Positions 50,060 through 62,906 of a DNA stretch of 64,000 nt are shown one piece after another. Position numbers and translations under genes: made by a program. The notes beneath the pieces are model-generated. The model was not told where the DNA came from and searched no databases. It saw nothing but the letters and a program-made list of their open reading frames with translations. Within the stretch, counting starts at the first letter, position 1. Each line of letters starts with the position of its first letter. The stretch comes from Ramlibacter paludis (lineage in GTDB: Bacteria > Pseudomonadota > Gammaproteobacteria > Burkholderiales > Burkholderiaceae_C): contig NZ_JAKLTM010000004.1 of the NCBI RefSeq assembly GCF_022012305.1, forward strand, positions 434,001 through 498,000, in the 5' to 3' direction.

Positions 50060-51007
50060 ATGTGGAAGTCGGGTGTGGTGGCCCTTCTATCGGCTGCGGC
50101 CTTGAGCCCAGCCTTCGCACAGTCGGATGAGTTCGAGCAGGGGCTCGGCACCATGTGGGAAGTTCTCTGGCACCAGAGCGGCACGCCGACGCGGCTGGTG
50201 CGCTGGGAACAGGACATGAAAGTCCGCATCTACGGCGTCAACCTCGCCCAGCACAAGCAGCACACGCTGCAGGCCTTGAGGGCCGTGGCCGGCGAAGCCG
50301 GTGTCAAGCTCATCGACGTGAGCGACCAGACCAACGCGGCGCAGGTCGCCAACATCAGTGTCGAGATCGTTCCCGACACCATGCTGGAAGACAACCAGCC
50401 CTGCGTCACCTACCTGAATTTCCAGAACGAGACCCGGATCGACTCGGCCGCGATGCAGATGCGCAGCCGCGACGCCTGGCGCTGCGCCTACCACGAGTCC
50501 ATGCACGTCATGGGCGTGCGCGGCCACCCGGGCGGCAAGACGGTTCTCTCGTACTTCCCGACCAAGGTCGACGGCCTGATGCCGCTGGACAAGGCCATGC
50601 TGCGCGCCTGGTACTCGCCGCGCATGCAAGGCGGCATGACGCCCTTCGAGGTGCTGCCCATCCTGGCCGACGAACTGGTCGCCACGATGCCGGACCGCCA
50701 GGCCGCCGCCGGCGCCCGCGACCGCTTCTTCGGCCGCATCATCGACCAGATGCAGAGCTTCGCCCAGGGCGCCGGCGACGTGCCCATGATCGTCAAGCGC
50801 TCGGGCAAGTCGACCGAAGAAGGCATCCGCTTCGGTCGCATGGAGATGAGCTACTTCCTGGGCGTCGCCTACCTCGAAGGCAGCACGGTCAGCCAGGACC
50901 CGAACCAGGCCGTGCGCTGGCTGCAGCGTGCCGCCACGCTCGGCAGCCGCACGGCGCAGGCCAAGCTGGGCGCGGCCCAGGCCAGGATCAGCGGCTCCAC
51001 CCGCTGA
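50060..51007 (+). CDS. Secreted HExxH protein with Sel1-like C-terminus
   Basis: A 315-aa exported protein. Signal peptide MWKSGVVALLSAAALSPAFA, cleavage before QSDEFE. The middle part resembles the DUF2927 family of presumed metalloproteins: the zinc-site-like sequence is YHESMHVMGVRGHPGGKT, an HExxH at residues 145-149 with another His seven residues later. The C-terminus (MEMSYFLGVAYLEGSTVSQD, QAVRWLQRAATLGSRTAQAK) is Sel1/TPR-like. Protease activity is possible but unproven. GGAGGG at 50045-50050 is the ribosome-binding site. Confidence 0.75.
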   Translation: MWKSGVVALLSAAALSPAFAQSDEFEQGLGTMWEVLWHQSGTPTRLVRWEQDMKVRIYGVNLAQHKQHTLQALRAVAGEAGVKLIDVSDQTNAAQVANISVEIVPDTMLEDNQPCVTYLNFQNETRIDSAAMQMRSRDAWRCAYHESMHVMGVRGHPGGKTVLSYFPTKVDGLMPLDKAMLRAWYSPRMQGGMTPFEVLPILADELVATMPDRQAAAGARDRFFGRIIDQMQSFAQGAGDVPMIVKRSGKSTEEGIRFGRMEMSYFLGVAYLEGSTVSQDPNQAVRWLQRAATLGSRTAQAKLGAAQARISGSTR

Positions 51008-51043
51008 CGCTGCGCGGGCGGCGGCCCGCGCGACGGGGCGTTT

Positions 51044-51062
51044 TCCTACGCCTGAGTTAGGA
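51044..51062. promoter_or_regulatory. Inverted repeat TCCTA-N9-TAGGA before the kinase operon
   Basis: Arms TCCTA and TAGGA lie 9 bp apart, 43 bp upstream of the hybrid histidine kinase ATG. The same pentamers appear in the opposite order at 50006-50021. Function unknown. Confidence 0.35.
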
Positions 51063-51105
51063 GCGCTCCGGCAAACTCGACGGCTTGCCTACCGGCCGAC
51101 CGTCG

Positions 51106-54614
<3,509 letters not shown>

Positions 54615-54618
<4 letters not shown>

Positions 54619-55433
54619 CGTCCCTTGCGGACATCGAGATCCGGCTGCTGATCGAGGCCGTGTTCCTGCGCTACGGCCACGACTTCCGCGACTACGCGCC
54701 GGCGTCGATGAAGCGGCGCGTGCTGCAGGCGCAGACACGCATGGGCATGGGCTCGATCTCGGCGCTGCAGGAGCGCGTGCTGCACGACGCCGCGGAGTTT
54801 GCCGTGCTGCTGCAGTACCTGACGGTCCCGGTGAGCGAGATGTTCCGCGACCCGGCCTACTTCCTGGCGCTGCGCCGCCACGTGGTGCCGGTGCTGCGCA
54901 CCTATCCGTCCATCAAGATCTGGGTGGCCGGCTGCAGCACCGGCGAGGAGCCCTACTCGCTGGCGATCCTGCTGCGCGAAGAGGACCTGCTGGAACGCAC
55001 CATCCTCTACGCCACCGACATCAACCACGCCTCGCTCGACAAGGCGCGCGCCGGCATCTTCAACCTGGACAGCATGCAGGCCTTCACCCGCAACTACCAG
55101 AAGGCCGGCGGGACGAAGAGCTTCAGCGACTACTACACGGCGGCCTACGGCGGCGCTCTGTTCGACAAGTCGCTGCGCGACAGCATCACGTTTGCCGACC
55201 ACAGCCTGGCCACCGACGCGGTGTTCTCCGAGACGCAGCTCGTCTCCTGCCGCAACGTGCTGATCTACTTCAACCGCAAGCTGCAGGACCGCGCGCTCGG
55301 CCTGTTCCACGATTCGCTGTCGCACCGCGGCTTCCTCGGGCTGGGCTCCAAGGAGACGCTGGACTTCTCCGCCTATGCCGACCGCTTCGAGTCCGTCAGC
55401 CGGCCGGAGCGCATCTACCGCCGCAAGCCATGA
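54615..55433 (+). CDS. CheR-type protein-glutamate methyltransferase
   Basis: A 272-aa SAM-dependent methyltransferase. The N-terminal helical domain has DFRDYAPASMKRRVLQAQT; the SAM-binding motif is WVAGCSTGEEPYSLAILLRE (about residue 103), followed by LYATDINHASLDKARAGIFN and SCRNVLIYFNRKLQDRALGL. It shares the CheR fold but is not next to chemotaxis receptors, CheA or CheW. The start TTG at 54615 overlaps the kinase stop (TTGA), a typical coupling arrangement; a GTG at 54588 is the alternative. Confidence 0.9.
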
Positions 55434-56023
55434 GGACGACGCTGCCGCGCAACTTCAGTGCCTCGGTGGAGGCGGTGGCCATCGGCGCGTCCGCCGGCGG
55501 CATCGACGCGCTCTTCACGCTGCTGGGCGGCCTGCAGGCGCCGTTCCGCGGCAGCGTGATGATCGTGCTGCACCTGCCGGAAGACCACGAGAGCCGGCTG
55601 GTGGAGGTGTTCGCCTCGCGGCTGGCCATCGACGTGCAGGAGGCGCAGCCCGGCGCGCCGGTCGGCTCCGGCAAGCTCTATTTCGCGCCGCCCGGCTACC
55701 ACCTGCTGGTGGAGGCGGACCGCACCTTCGCGCTGAGCTGCGACCCGCCGGTGCTGTTCTCGCGCCCCTCCATCGACGTGCTGATGGAGTCCTGCGCCGA
55801 CGCCTACGGCGGGGAGGTGGCCGGCCTGGTGCTGACCGGCGCCAACGAGGATGGCGCCCGCGGCCTGGCCGCGATCAAGGCACGGGGCGGCATGACCGCC
55901 GTGCAGGACCCGCAGGAGGCGCAACACGCCACCATGCCGCAGGCGGCGATCGCTGCCGCCGACCCCGATTTCGTGCTTCCCCTGGCGGGCCTGCGCAGCC
56001 TGCTGCAAACTGTGGTCCGCTGA
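55430..56023 (+). CDS. CheB-type methylesterase domain protein (no receiver)
   Basis: A 197-aa protein consisting only of the CheB catalytic domain. The catalytic Ser is in AIGASAGGIDALFTLL (near residue 21), His in IVLHLPEDHESRL and Asp in LTGANEDGARGLAAIK; ATMPQAAIAAADPDFVLPLA is the usual end. The N-terminal receiver domain of chemotaxis CheB is absent, so activity cannot be controlled by its own phosphorylation. It overlaps cheR by 4 bp and the following kinase by 1 bp (TGATG). Confidence 0.9.
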   Translation: MRTTLPRNFSASVEAVAIGASAGGIDALFTLLGGLQAPFRGSVMIVLHLPEDHESRLVEVFASRLAIDVQEAQPGAPVGSGKLYFAPPGYHLLVEADRTFALSCDPPVLFSRPSIDVLMESCADAYGGEVAGLVLTGANEDGARGLAAIKARGGMTAVQDPQEAQHATMPQAAIAAADPDFVLPLAGLRSLLQTVVR

Positions 56024-57159
56024 TGAGCCCTGCCCCCTCCTCCGATGTCAACGTGCTGCTGGTCGACGACCTGCAGGAGAACCTCGTCGCCCTGGAGGCG
56101 CTGATCCGCCAGCCCGGCCGCCGCATCTTCCAGGCGCGTTCCGGGGACGAAGCGCTCTCGCTGATGCTCGAGCACCCGTTCGCCCTGGCCATCCTCGACG
56201 TGCAGATGCCGGCCATGAACGGCTTCGAGCTGGCCGAACTGATGCGCGGCACCGAGCGCACCCGCAACATCCCGATCGTCTTCGTCAGCGCCGCCGGCCG
56301 CGAGCTGAACTACGCCTTCCGCGGCTACGAGACCGGCGCGGTCGACTTCCTCTACAAGCCGCTCGACCCGATGGCCGTGCGCAGCAAGGTCAACGTGTTC
56401 GTCGACCTGTTCCGCCAGCGGCTGGAGCTGCAGACCATCCAGGCGCAGCTGGAGCGCGCCGTGACCATGCGCGACGACTTCATGTCGATGGTGTCGCACG
56501 AACTGCGCAATCCGCTGAACTCGGTCTACCTGCAGGCGCAGCTGCGCCGCAAGATGATGAGCGGCCCCACGCCGCCCGACCGCGCCACGATGCTGCGGAT
56601 GGTGGAGCGCGACGAGCGCCAGATCCGCAGCATGATCCGGCTGCTGGACGACATGCTGGACGTCTCGCGCCTGCGCACCGGCCGCCTGGCGATGGACCCC
56701 AAGCCCTTCGACCTGGCGGAGCTGGGCCGCCGCGTGGTCGAAGCGATCTCCGAGCAGGCCGCGCCCGCGGGCATCGCGGTGACGCTGGAGGCGCCCGCCG
56801 AACTCCTGCTCGAAGGCGACGAGTTCCGCATCGAGCAGGTGATCACCAACCTGCTGACCAACGCGCTGCGCTATGGCGACGGCAAGCCGGTGGCCGTGAC
56901 CGTGAGCGCCGGCGAGGGCCGTGCGCTGGTCTCGGTGAAGGACCAGGGCATGGGCATCGCGCCGGCGGACCAGGAGCGCATCTTCAGGCAGTTCGAACGC
57001 ACCGAAGGCTCGGCCGCCGTGCCGGGGCTGGGACTGGGCCTCTACATCGCGCGCCAGATCGTCGAGGCGCACCGCGGCCGGCTGGAGGTGGTGAGCGAGC
57101 TGGGACAGGGCTCGGAGTTCATCCTCTACCTGCCGCTGCCGGGAGCCGCTGCGGCGTAG
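56023..57159 (+). CDS. Receiver-histidine kinase hybrid
   Basis: A 378-aa soluble protein. An N-terminal receiver (residues about 10-125) has VLLVDDLQENLVALEALI, phospho-Asp in ILDVQMPAMNG and Lys in FLYKPLDP. HisKA follows with MSMVSHELRNPLNSVYLQAQ (His near 159), then HATPase with VITNLLTNALRYGDGK and GLGLGLYIARQIVEAHRGR. There is no membrane segment, so it is probably fed by the membrane hybrid kinase. It ends the four-gene signalling operon; prfB starts 59 bp later. Confidence 0.93.
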   Translation: MSPAPSSDVNVLLVDDLQENLVALEALIRQPGRRIFQARSGDEALSLMLEHPFALAILDVQMPAMNGFELAELMRGTERTRNIPIVFVSAAGRELNYAFRGYETGAVDFLYKPLDPMAVRSKVNVFVDLFRQRLELQTIQAQLERAVTMRDDFMSMVSHELRNPLNSVYLQAQLRRKMMSGPTPPDRATMLRMVERDERQIRSMIRLLDDMLDVSRLRTGRLAMDPKPFDLAELGRRVVEAISEQAAPAGIAVTLEAPAELLLEGDEFRIEQVITNLLTNALRYGDGKPVAVTVSAGEGRALVSVKDQGMGIAPADQERIFRQFERTEGSAAVPGLGLGLYIARQIVEAHRGRLEVVSELGQGSEFILYLPLPGAAAA

Positions 57160-57218
57160 TCCGACCCCGGCATCAGGCGGCATGCGAAAATGCGCAGTTC
57201 AGAAGGAAGCAGCACAAA

Positions 57219-58323
57219 ATGGACGCAGAACGCATCAACCTGATCGGCAGCACCCTGACCGACCTGCAGGCCCGCACCGCGGACCTCCGGAGGTATCTTT
57301 GACTTCGATCAGAAGTCGGAGAGGCTGAGAACGGTCAACGCATCGCTGGAAGACCCGGCGGTCTGGAACGATCCCAAGAAGGCCCAGGAACTGGGCCGCG
57401 AAAAGAAGCAGCTGGACGAGATCGTCCTCGGCCTGCAGAACCTCGACAGCGAGCTGTCGGACAACCTCGAGCTCTATGAGATGAGCAAGGAGGACGGCGA
57501 CGAAGCCGGCCTCCAGACCATCGAGGCCGAAGGCGCCAAGCTCGCCAAGATCGTCGAGGGGCTGGAGTTCCGCCGGATGTTCAACCAGCCGGCCGACCCG
57601 AACAACTGCTTCCTCGACCTGCAGGCCGGCGCCGGCGGCACGGAAGCGTGCGACTGGGCGTCGATGCTGATGCGCCAGTACCTGAAGTACGCCGAGCGCA
57701 AGGGCTTCAAGACGACCGTGGAAGACGAGACGCCGGGCGACACCGCGGGCATCAAGGGCGCGACGCTCAAGATCGAGGGCGAGTACGCCTTCGGCCTGCT
57801 GCGCACCGAGACCGGCGTGCACCGGCTGGTGCGCAAGTCGCCCTTCGACTCCTCGGGCGGCCGCCACACCAGCTTTGCCAGCGTGTTCGTCTACCCGGAG
57901 ATCGACGACTCGATCGAGATCGACATCAACCCGGCGGACGTGCGGACCGACACCTACCGCGCTTCCGGCGCGGGTGGCCAGCACATCAACAAGACCGATT
58001 CGGCGGTGCGCCTGACGCACATCCCGACCGGCATCGTGGTGCAGTGCCAGGACAGCCGTTCGCAGCACTCGAACCGTGACGTGGCGTGGCGGCGCCTGCG
58101 CTCGCGCCTGTACGACTTCGAGATGCGCAAGCGGATGGAAGCGCAGCAGAAGCTGGAAGACAGCAAGACCGACGTCGGCTGGGGCCACCAGATCCGCAGC
58201 TACGTGCTGGACCAGAGCCGCATCAAGGACCTGCGCACCAACGTCGAAATCTCGAACACGCAGAAAGTGCTCGACGGCGACCTGGATGCCTTCATCGAAG
58301 CTTCGCTGAAGCAGGGCGTATGA
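57219..58323 (+). CDS. prfB: Peptide chain release factor 2 (programmed +1 frameshift)
   Basis: RF2 ends translation at UGA and UAA. The reading frame runs from ATG 57219 for 27 codons to an in-frame TGA at 57300-57302 and continues in the +1 frame to 58323, giving 367 residues, the normal length. Domain 2 carries the UGA-recognising SPF tripeptide ([11 protein letters not shown]), and domain 3 the catalytic GGQ in [19 protein letters not shown]. Downstream lies a HAD gene overlapping by 4 bp rather than the lysS often found in other bacteria. The interrupted frame is functional, not a pseudogene. Confidence 0.97.
57289..57303 (+). promoter_or_regulatory. RF2 programmed frameshift site
   Basis: The sequence GGAGGTATCTTTGAC contains an internal Shine-Dalgarno-like GGAGG, the slippery CTT codon and the in-frame TGA followed by C. 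This is the classical RF2 autoregulatory signal: low RF2 favours slipping from CUU to UUU at the stop codon, so that more RF2 is made. Confidence 0.95.
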
Positions 58324-58988
58324 AGGCCACGCGCGCCCTGGTGTTCGACATGGACGGCACCATGGTCGACTCCATGCCGGCCCATGCGCGTGCCTGGGAG
58401 CACTTCGCGCGCTCGCACGGCAACACCATGCCGGTCGCCGAGATCCTTCGCCGCACCACCGGGCGCAACGGCGTGGAGTGCATCCGCGAGCTGTTCGGCG
58501 CCGACACGCCCGAAGACCGGGCGCTGGAACTGATCGCGCAGAAGGAAGAGATCTACCGCGAAGCCTTCTCCCGCGAGTTCCGCGAGGTGAAGGGCTTCGG
58601 TGCCTTCGCCGCGCAGGCCCGCGCGCAAGGACTGAAGATCACCGTCGCCACCGCCGGCGACAAGCACAACATCGCCTACGTGCTGCGCCACCTCAAGCTG
58701 GCGCACGCGCCCGACGCCATCGTCGGCGGCGACGAAGGCCTGCCCGGCAAGCCCGAGCCCGCCCTCTTCCTCGAAGCGGCGCGCCGCGTCGGCATCGCGC
58801 CGGCCGAGTGCATCGTGTTCGAGGACGCACCTTTCGGCATCGAGGCGGCCAGGCGCGCGGGCATGCGCGCCGTCGCCATCTGCAGCACCCACAGCCCGGA
58901 ACAACTGTCCGGGCCGCACGTCGTCGCGCAGGTGCGCGACTTCGAACAACTCACGAAAACGAACTTCCTGGAGAACCTGCATGCGTGA
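58320..58988 (+). CDS. HAD-superfamily phosphatase (beta-phosphoglucomutase-like)
   Basis: A 222-aa HAD hydrolase with all four motifs: [15 protein letters not shown] (nucleophile Asp10); [10 protein letters not shown] ([13 protein letters not shown], Thr/Ala variant); III, Lys in [33 protein letters not shown]. The cap between motifs I and II is of the helical C1 type, as in beta-phosphoglucomutase and phosphoglycolate phosphatase; substrate unknown. It overlaps prfB by 4 bp (ATGA) and pepN by 8 bp. Confidence 0.9.
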   Translation: MKATRALVFDMDGTMVDSMPAHARAWEHFARSHGNTMPVAEILRRTTGRNGVECIRELFGADTPEDRALELIAQKEEIYREAFSREFREVKGFGAFAAQARAQGLKITVATAGDKHNIAYVLRHLKLAHAPDAIVGGDEGLPGKPEPALFLEAARRVGIAPAECIVFEDAPFGIEAARRAGMRAVAICSTHSPEQLSGPHVVAQVRDFEQLTKTNFLENLHA

Positions 58989-61632
58989 AGGCCAATCCAA
59001 AGTGATCTACCGCAGCGACTACCAGCCGCCGGCGTTCTGGATCGACGCCGTCGAACTGGTGTTCGACCTCGACCCGGCCAAGACCCGCGTGCTGAACCGC
59101 ATGCGCATCCGCCGCAACCCGGACGTGCCGCCGCAGGCGCTGCGCCTGGACGGCGAGGAACTGAACCTGTCGCGCGTGCTGGTCGCCGGCCAGGGCACGT
59201 CCTTCAAGATGGAGGACAACCAGCTGGTGCTGGAGAACCTGCCGGAGGGCAACGAGCCCTTCGAGCTGGAGATCTTCACCACCTGCTATCCGGCCAAGAA
59301 CACCAAGCTGATGGGCCTGTACGTCAGCAACGATTCCTTCTTCACGCAGTGCGAGGCCGAGGGCTTTCGCCGCATCACCTACTTCCTGGACCGTCCCGAC
59401 GTGATGGCCAGCTACACGGTGACCCTGCGCGCCGACCCCAAGCGCTACCCGGTGCTGCTGTCCAACGGCAACCTGGTGGAGCAAGGCACGCTGGACGACG
59501 GCCGCCACTTCGCCCGCTGGGTCGACCCCTTCCGCAAGCCCAGCTACCTGTTCGCGCTGGTGGCCGGCCAGCTGGTGTGCCGCGAGCAGCGCATCACGGC
59601 CCGCAACGGCAAGGAACACCTGCTGCAGGTCTACGTGCGCGCCGGCGACCTGGACAAGACCGAGCACGCGATGAACTCGCTGATGGCCTCGGTGGCCTGG
59701 GACGAAGCCCGCTTCAACCTGCCGCTGGACCTGGAACGTTTCATGATCGTCGCCACCAGCGACTTCAACATGGGCGCGATGGAGAACAAGGGCCTGAACA
59801 TCTTCAACACCAAGTACGTGTTGGCGAACCAGGCGACGGCCACCGACACCGACTACGCCAACATCGAGTCGGTGGTCGGCCACGAGTACTTCCACAACTG
59901 GACCGGCAACCGCATCACCTGCCGCGACTGGTTCCAGCTGTCGCTGAAGGAAGGCCTGACGGTCTTCCGCGACCAGGAGTTCAGCCAGGACCTGTCCGGT
60001 TCGCCCTCGGCCCGCGCCGTGAAGCGGATCGAAGACGTGCGCGTGCTGCGCACCGCGCAATTCCCGGAAGACGCCGGCCCGATGGCGCACCCGGTGCGAC
60101 CCGACCAGTACCTGGAGATCAACAACTTCTACACGGTCACCATCTACGAGAAGGGTGCCGAGGTCGTGCGCATGATGCAGACCCTGGTTGGACGTGAAGG
60201 CTTTACCAAGGGCGTGTCGCTGTACTTCCAGCGCTTCGACGGCCAGGCCGTGACCTGCGACGACTTCGCGCAGGCGATCGCCGACGCCAACCCCGAGTCG
60301 CAGCTCGCGCAGAAGCTCGACCAGTTCAAGCGCTGGTACAGCCAGTCCGGCACGCCGCGCGTGAAGGTCACGACGGAGTTCGACGCCGGCACCGGCATGT
60401 ACAAGGTGACGCTGGCCCAGAGCTGCGCGGCCACGCCGGGCCAGCCGGACAAGCTGCCCTTCGTGATCCCGGTGGGCCTGGGCCTGCTGGACGCGGAAGG
60501 CCGCGAGCTCACCGGCGGCATGCACGTGCTGACGCAGGCCAGCGAGACGCTGACCTTCCCCGGCTACACCAGCGAGCCGGTGCCTTCGCTGCTGCGCGGC
60601 TTCAGCGCGCCGGTGATCCTGGAGTACGACTACAGCGACCGCCAGCTGCTGACGCTGCTGGCCCACGACACCGACCCGTTCAACCGCTGGGAAGCGGGCC
60701 AGCGCCTGGCCACCAGCCGCGCCCTCGCCTTCGTGCGCGGCGACGGCGGCAAGGACAGCTGGCGCCTCGACGAGGCCTACCTCGACGCGATGCGCAGCGT
60801 GCTGCGCCATCCCGACCTGGATGCCGCCTTCAAGGAACTGGTGCTGACGCTGCCTGCCGAGACCTACATCGCGGAACAGCTGGACGTGGTGGACCCGCAG
60901 CGCATCCACGCGGTGCGCGAAGCGATGCGCGAGCAGCTCGCCACCGCGCTGCACGCCGACTGGGAGCGTGTCTTCGAAGGCAACCAGGTGCTGGGCGCCT
61001 ACAGCCCCGATCCGGTCTCCAGCGGCCGCCGCGCCCTGGCCGGCCTAGCGCTGGCGCACCTGTGCATCGCCGCACGTTCGAGCGGCGACACGGTGTGGCC
61101 GGGCCGCGCCTACCAGCGCTTCAAGGACGCGTCGAACATGACCGACCGCTTCAACGCCCTGGCGGCGCTGGTGACAGCCGGTAGCGACCTGGCGCCGCAG
61201 GCGCTGCAGCGCTTCCACGCCATGTTCAAGGACGAACCACTGGTGCTGGACAAGTGGTTCGCGCTGCAGGCCGGCGCACCCGACCGCGGCGGCAACATCC
61301 TGCCGATCGTGAAGCAGCTGATGACGCATGCGGACTTCAACATCCGCAATCCGAACCGCGCGCGCAGCGTGATCTTCAGCTACTGCAGCGCCAACCCGGG
61401 CGGCTTCCACCGCGCCGACGCGGCCGGCTACGTGTACTGGAGCGACCGCGTGATCGAGCTCGACGCGATCAACCCGCAGGTGGCCGCCCGCCTGGCGCGC
61501 GCACTGGACCGCTGGAAGAAGCTGGCCGAGCCGCAGCGCAGCGCCGCGCGCGAAGCCATTGCCCGCGTCGCCGCCAAGCCCGACCTGAGCAACGACGTGC
61601 GCGAGGTCGTCACGCGCGCCCTGGCGGATTGA
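58981..61632 (+). CDS. pepN: Aminopeptidase N
   Basis: An 883-aa M1-family zinc aminopeptidase. It starts [20 protein letters not shown]; the exopeptidase motif is NMGAMENKGLNIFNTKYVLA, and the zinc site is VGHEYFHNWTGNRITCRDWF...LKEGLTVF, an HExxH at residue 301 with the third ligand Glu 18 residues later. The C-terminal region matches the DUF3458 domains of the E. coli-type enzyme, and the length is usual. It is cytoplasmic, without a signal peptide. Confidence 0.97.
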   Translation: MREGQSKVIYRSDYQPPAFWIDAVELVFDLDPAKTRVLNRMRIRRNPDVPPQALRLDGEELNLSRVLVAGQGTSFKMEDNQLVLENLPEGNEPFELEIFTTCYPAKNTKLMGLYVSNDSFFTQCEAEGFRRITYFLDRPDVMASYTVTLRADPKRYPVLLSNGNLVEQGTLDDGRHFARWVDPFRKPSYLFALVAGQLVCREQRITARNGKEHLLQVYVRAGDLDKTEHAMNSLMASVAWDEARFNLPLDLERFMIVATSDFNMGAMENKGLNIFNTKYVLANQATATDTDYANIESVVGHEYFHNWTGNRITCRDWFQLSLKEGLTVFRDQEFSQDLSGSPSARAVKRIEDVRVLRTAQFPEDAGPMAHPVRPDQYLEINNFYTVTIYEKGAEVVRMMQTLVGREGFTKGVSLYFQRFDGQAVTCDDFAQAIADANPESQLAQKLDQFKRWYSQSGTPRVKVTTEFDAGTGMYKVTLAQSCAATPGQPDKLPFVIPVGLGLLDAEGRELTGGMHVLTQASETLTFPGYTSEPVPSLLRGFSAPVILEYDYSDRQLLTLLAHDTDPFNRWEAGQRLATSRALAFVRGDGGKDSWRLDEAYLDAMRSVLRHPDLDAAFKELVLTLPAETYIAEQLDVVDPQRIHAVREAMREQLATALHADWERVFEGNQVLGAYSPDPVSSGRRALAGLALAHLCIAARSSGDTVWPGRAYQRFKDASNMTDRFNALAALVTAGSDLAPQALQRFHAMFKDEPLVLDKWFALQAGAPDRGGNILPIVKQLMTHADFNIRNPNRARSVIFSYCSANPGGFHRADAAGYVYWSDRVIELDAINPQVAARLARALDRWKKLAEPQRSAAREAIARVAAKPDLSNDVREVVTRALAD

Positions 61633-61639
61633 TGCGGCC

Positions 61640-62899
61640 ATGGCGGCACGGAAGAACGCCTTCTACGCCCAGTCGGGCGGCGTCACGGCCGTCATCAATG
61701 CCAGCGCCGCCGGCGTGATCGAAACGGCGCGGGCCAACAAGGACCGCATCGGCAAGGTCTACGCGGGCCGCAACGGCATCATCGGCGCCCTCACCGAGGA
61801 CCTGATCGACACCGGCAAGGAAAGCGCCGCCGCCATCGCGCTGCTGCGCTTTACGCCGTCCGGCGCCTTCGGCTCCTGCCGCTACAAGCTCAAGTCGCTG
61901 GAGGCGAACCGGCGCGAGTACGAGCGGCTGATCGAGGTCTTCCGCGCGCACGACATCGGCTACTTCTTCTACAACGGCGGCGGCGACTCGGCCGACACCT
62001 GCTTCAAGGTGAGCCAGCTGTCGGAGAGCATGGGCTACCCGATCCAGGCGATCCACGTGCCCAAGACCGTGGACAACGACCTGCCGGTCACCGACTGCTG
62101 CCCGGGCTTCGGCTCGGTGGCGAAGTACGTGGCGGTGTCGGCGCTGGAAGCCTCCTTCGACGTGCGCTCCATGGCCAAGACCTCGACCAAGGTCTTCGTG
62201 CTGGAGGTGATGGGCCGGCACGCCGGCTGGATCGCCGCGGCCGGCGGGCTGATCGGGGACCACGGCATTCCGGTCGTCGTGCTGTTCCCCGAGATTCCCT
62301 TCGACGAGAAGAAGTTCACCGACCGTGTCGCCGCGCTCGTCCAGGAGCACGGCTTCTGCACCGTGGTCGTCTCCGAAGGCTGCCACCATCCGGACGGCAC
62401 CTTCCTCGCCGAGCAAGGCAGCAAGGACGCCTTCGGCCATGCGCAGCTCGGTGGCGCGGCGCCCGTGGTGGCCGGCATGGTGAACCGCGCGCTGAAGTAC
62501 AAATTCCATTGGGCGGTGGCCGATTACCTGCAGCGCGCCGCCCGCCACATCGCGTCGAAGACCGATGCGAAGCAAGCCTACGAGGTCGGCGCCGCCGCCG
62601 TGAAGCTCGCGCTCGAGGGCCACAACGCCGTGATGCCCACCATCGAGCGCACCAGCGACACGCCCTACAAGTACCGCATCGGCATGGCGAAACTGGCGGA
62701 CGTCGCCAACGTCGAGAAGTTCATGCCGCGCGAGTTCATCAGCGACGACGGCTTCGGCATCACCGAAGCCTGCAAGCGCTACCTGCGCCCGCTGATCCAG
62801 GGCGAGGACTACCCGAAATTCAAGGACGGCCTGCCGGTCTTCGCGACGCTGAAGAACGTGGCCGTGGCCCGCAAACTCCCCGCTTTCGAACTGCACTGA
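61640..62899 (+). CDS. 6-phosphofructokinase, probably pyrophosphate-dependent
   Basis: A 419-aa phosphofructokinase. Two signature positions point to pyrophosphate use: [10 protein letters not shown] carries Asp where ATP enzymes have GGDGS, and [12 protein letters not shown] carries Lys where ATP enzymes have [27 protein letters not shown] and [13 protein letters not shown] are further family motifs. The PPi enzyme is reversible and can act in both glycolysis and gluconeogenesis. It precedes the fbp gene by 7 bp, so both sugar-phosphate steps share an operon. Assignment of the phosphoryl donor is from sequence only. Confidence 0.9.
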   Translation: MAARKNAFYAQSGGVTAVINASAAGVIETARANKDRIGKVYAGRNGIIGALTEDLIDTGKESAAAIALLRFTPSGAFGSCRYKLKSLEANRREYERLIEVFRAHDIGYFFYNGGGDSADTCFKVSQLSESMGYPIQAIHVPKTVDNDLPVTDCCPGFGSVAKYVAVSALEASFDVRSMAKTSTKVFVLEVMGRHAGWIAAAGGLIGDHGIPVVVLFPEIPFDEKKFTDRVAALVQEHGFCTVVVSEGCHHPDGTFLAEQGSKDAFGHAQLGGAAPVVAGMVNRALKYKFHWAVADYLQRAARHIASKTDAKQAYEVGAAAVKLALEGHNAVMPTIERTSDTPYKYRIGMAKLADVANVEKFMPREFISDDGFGITEACKRYLRPLIQGEDYPKFKDGLPVFATLKNVAVARKLPAFELH

Positions 62900-62906
62900 C
62901 CTTTCA

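Noticed and set aside
57219..57302. prfB as a frameshifted pseudogene
   Set aside because: The in-frame TGA is in the exact context of the programmed RF2 frameshift and the rest of the gene is intact.
58951..60954. A 667-codon open frame antisense to pepN
   Set aside because: Low-complexity His/Val/Gln/Arg composition, no family motifs, and the sense strand encodes a complete aminopeptidase N.
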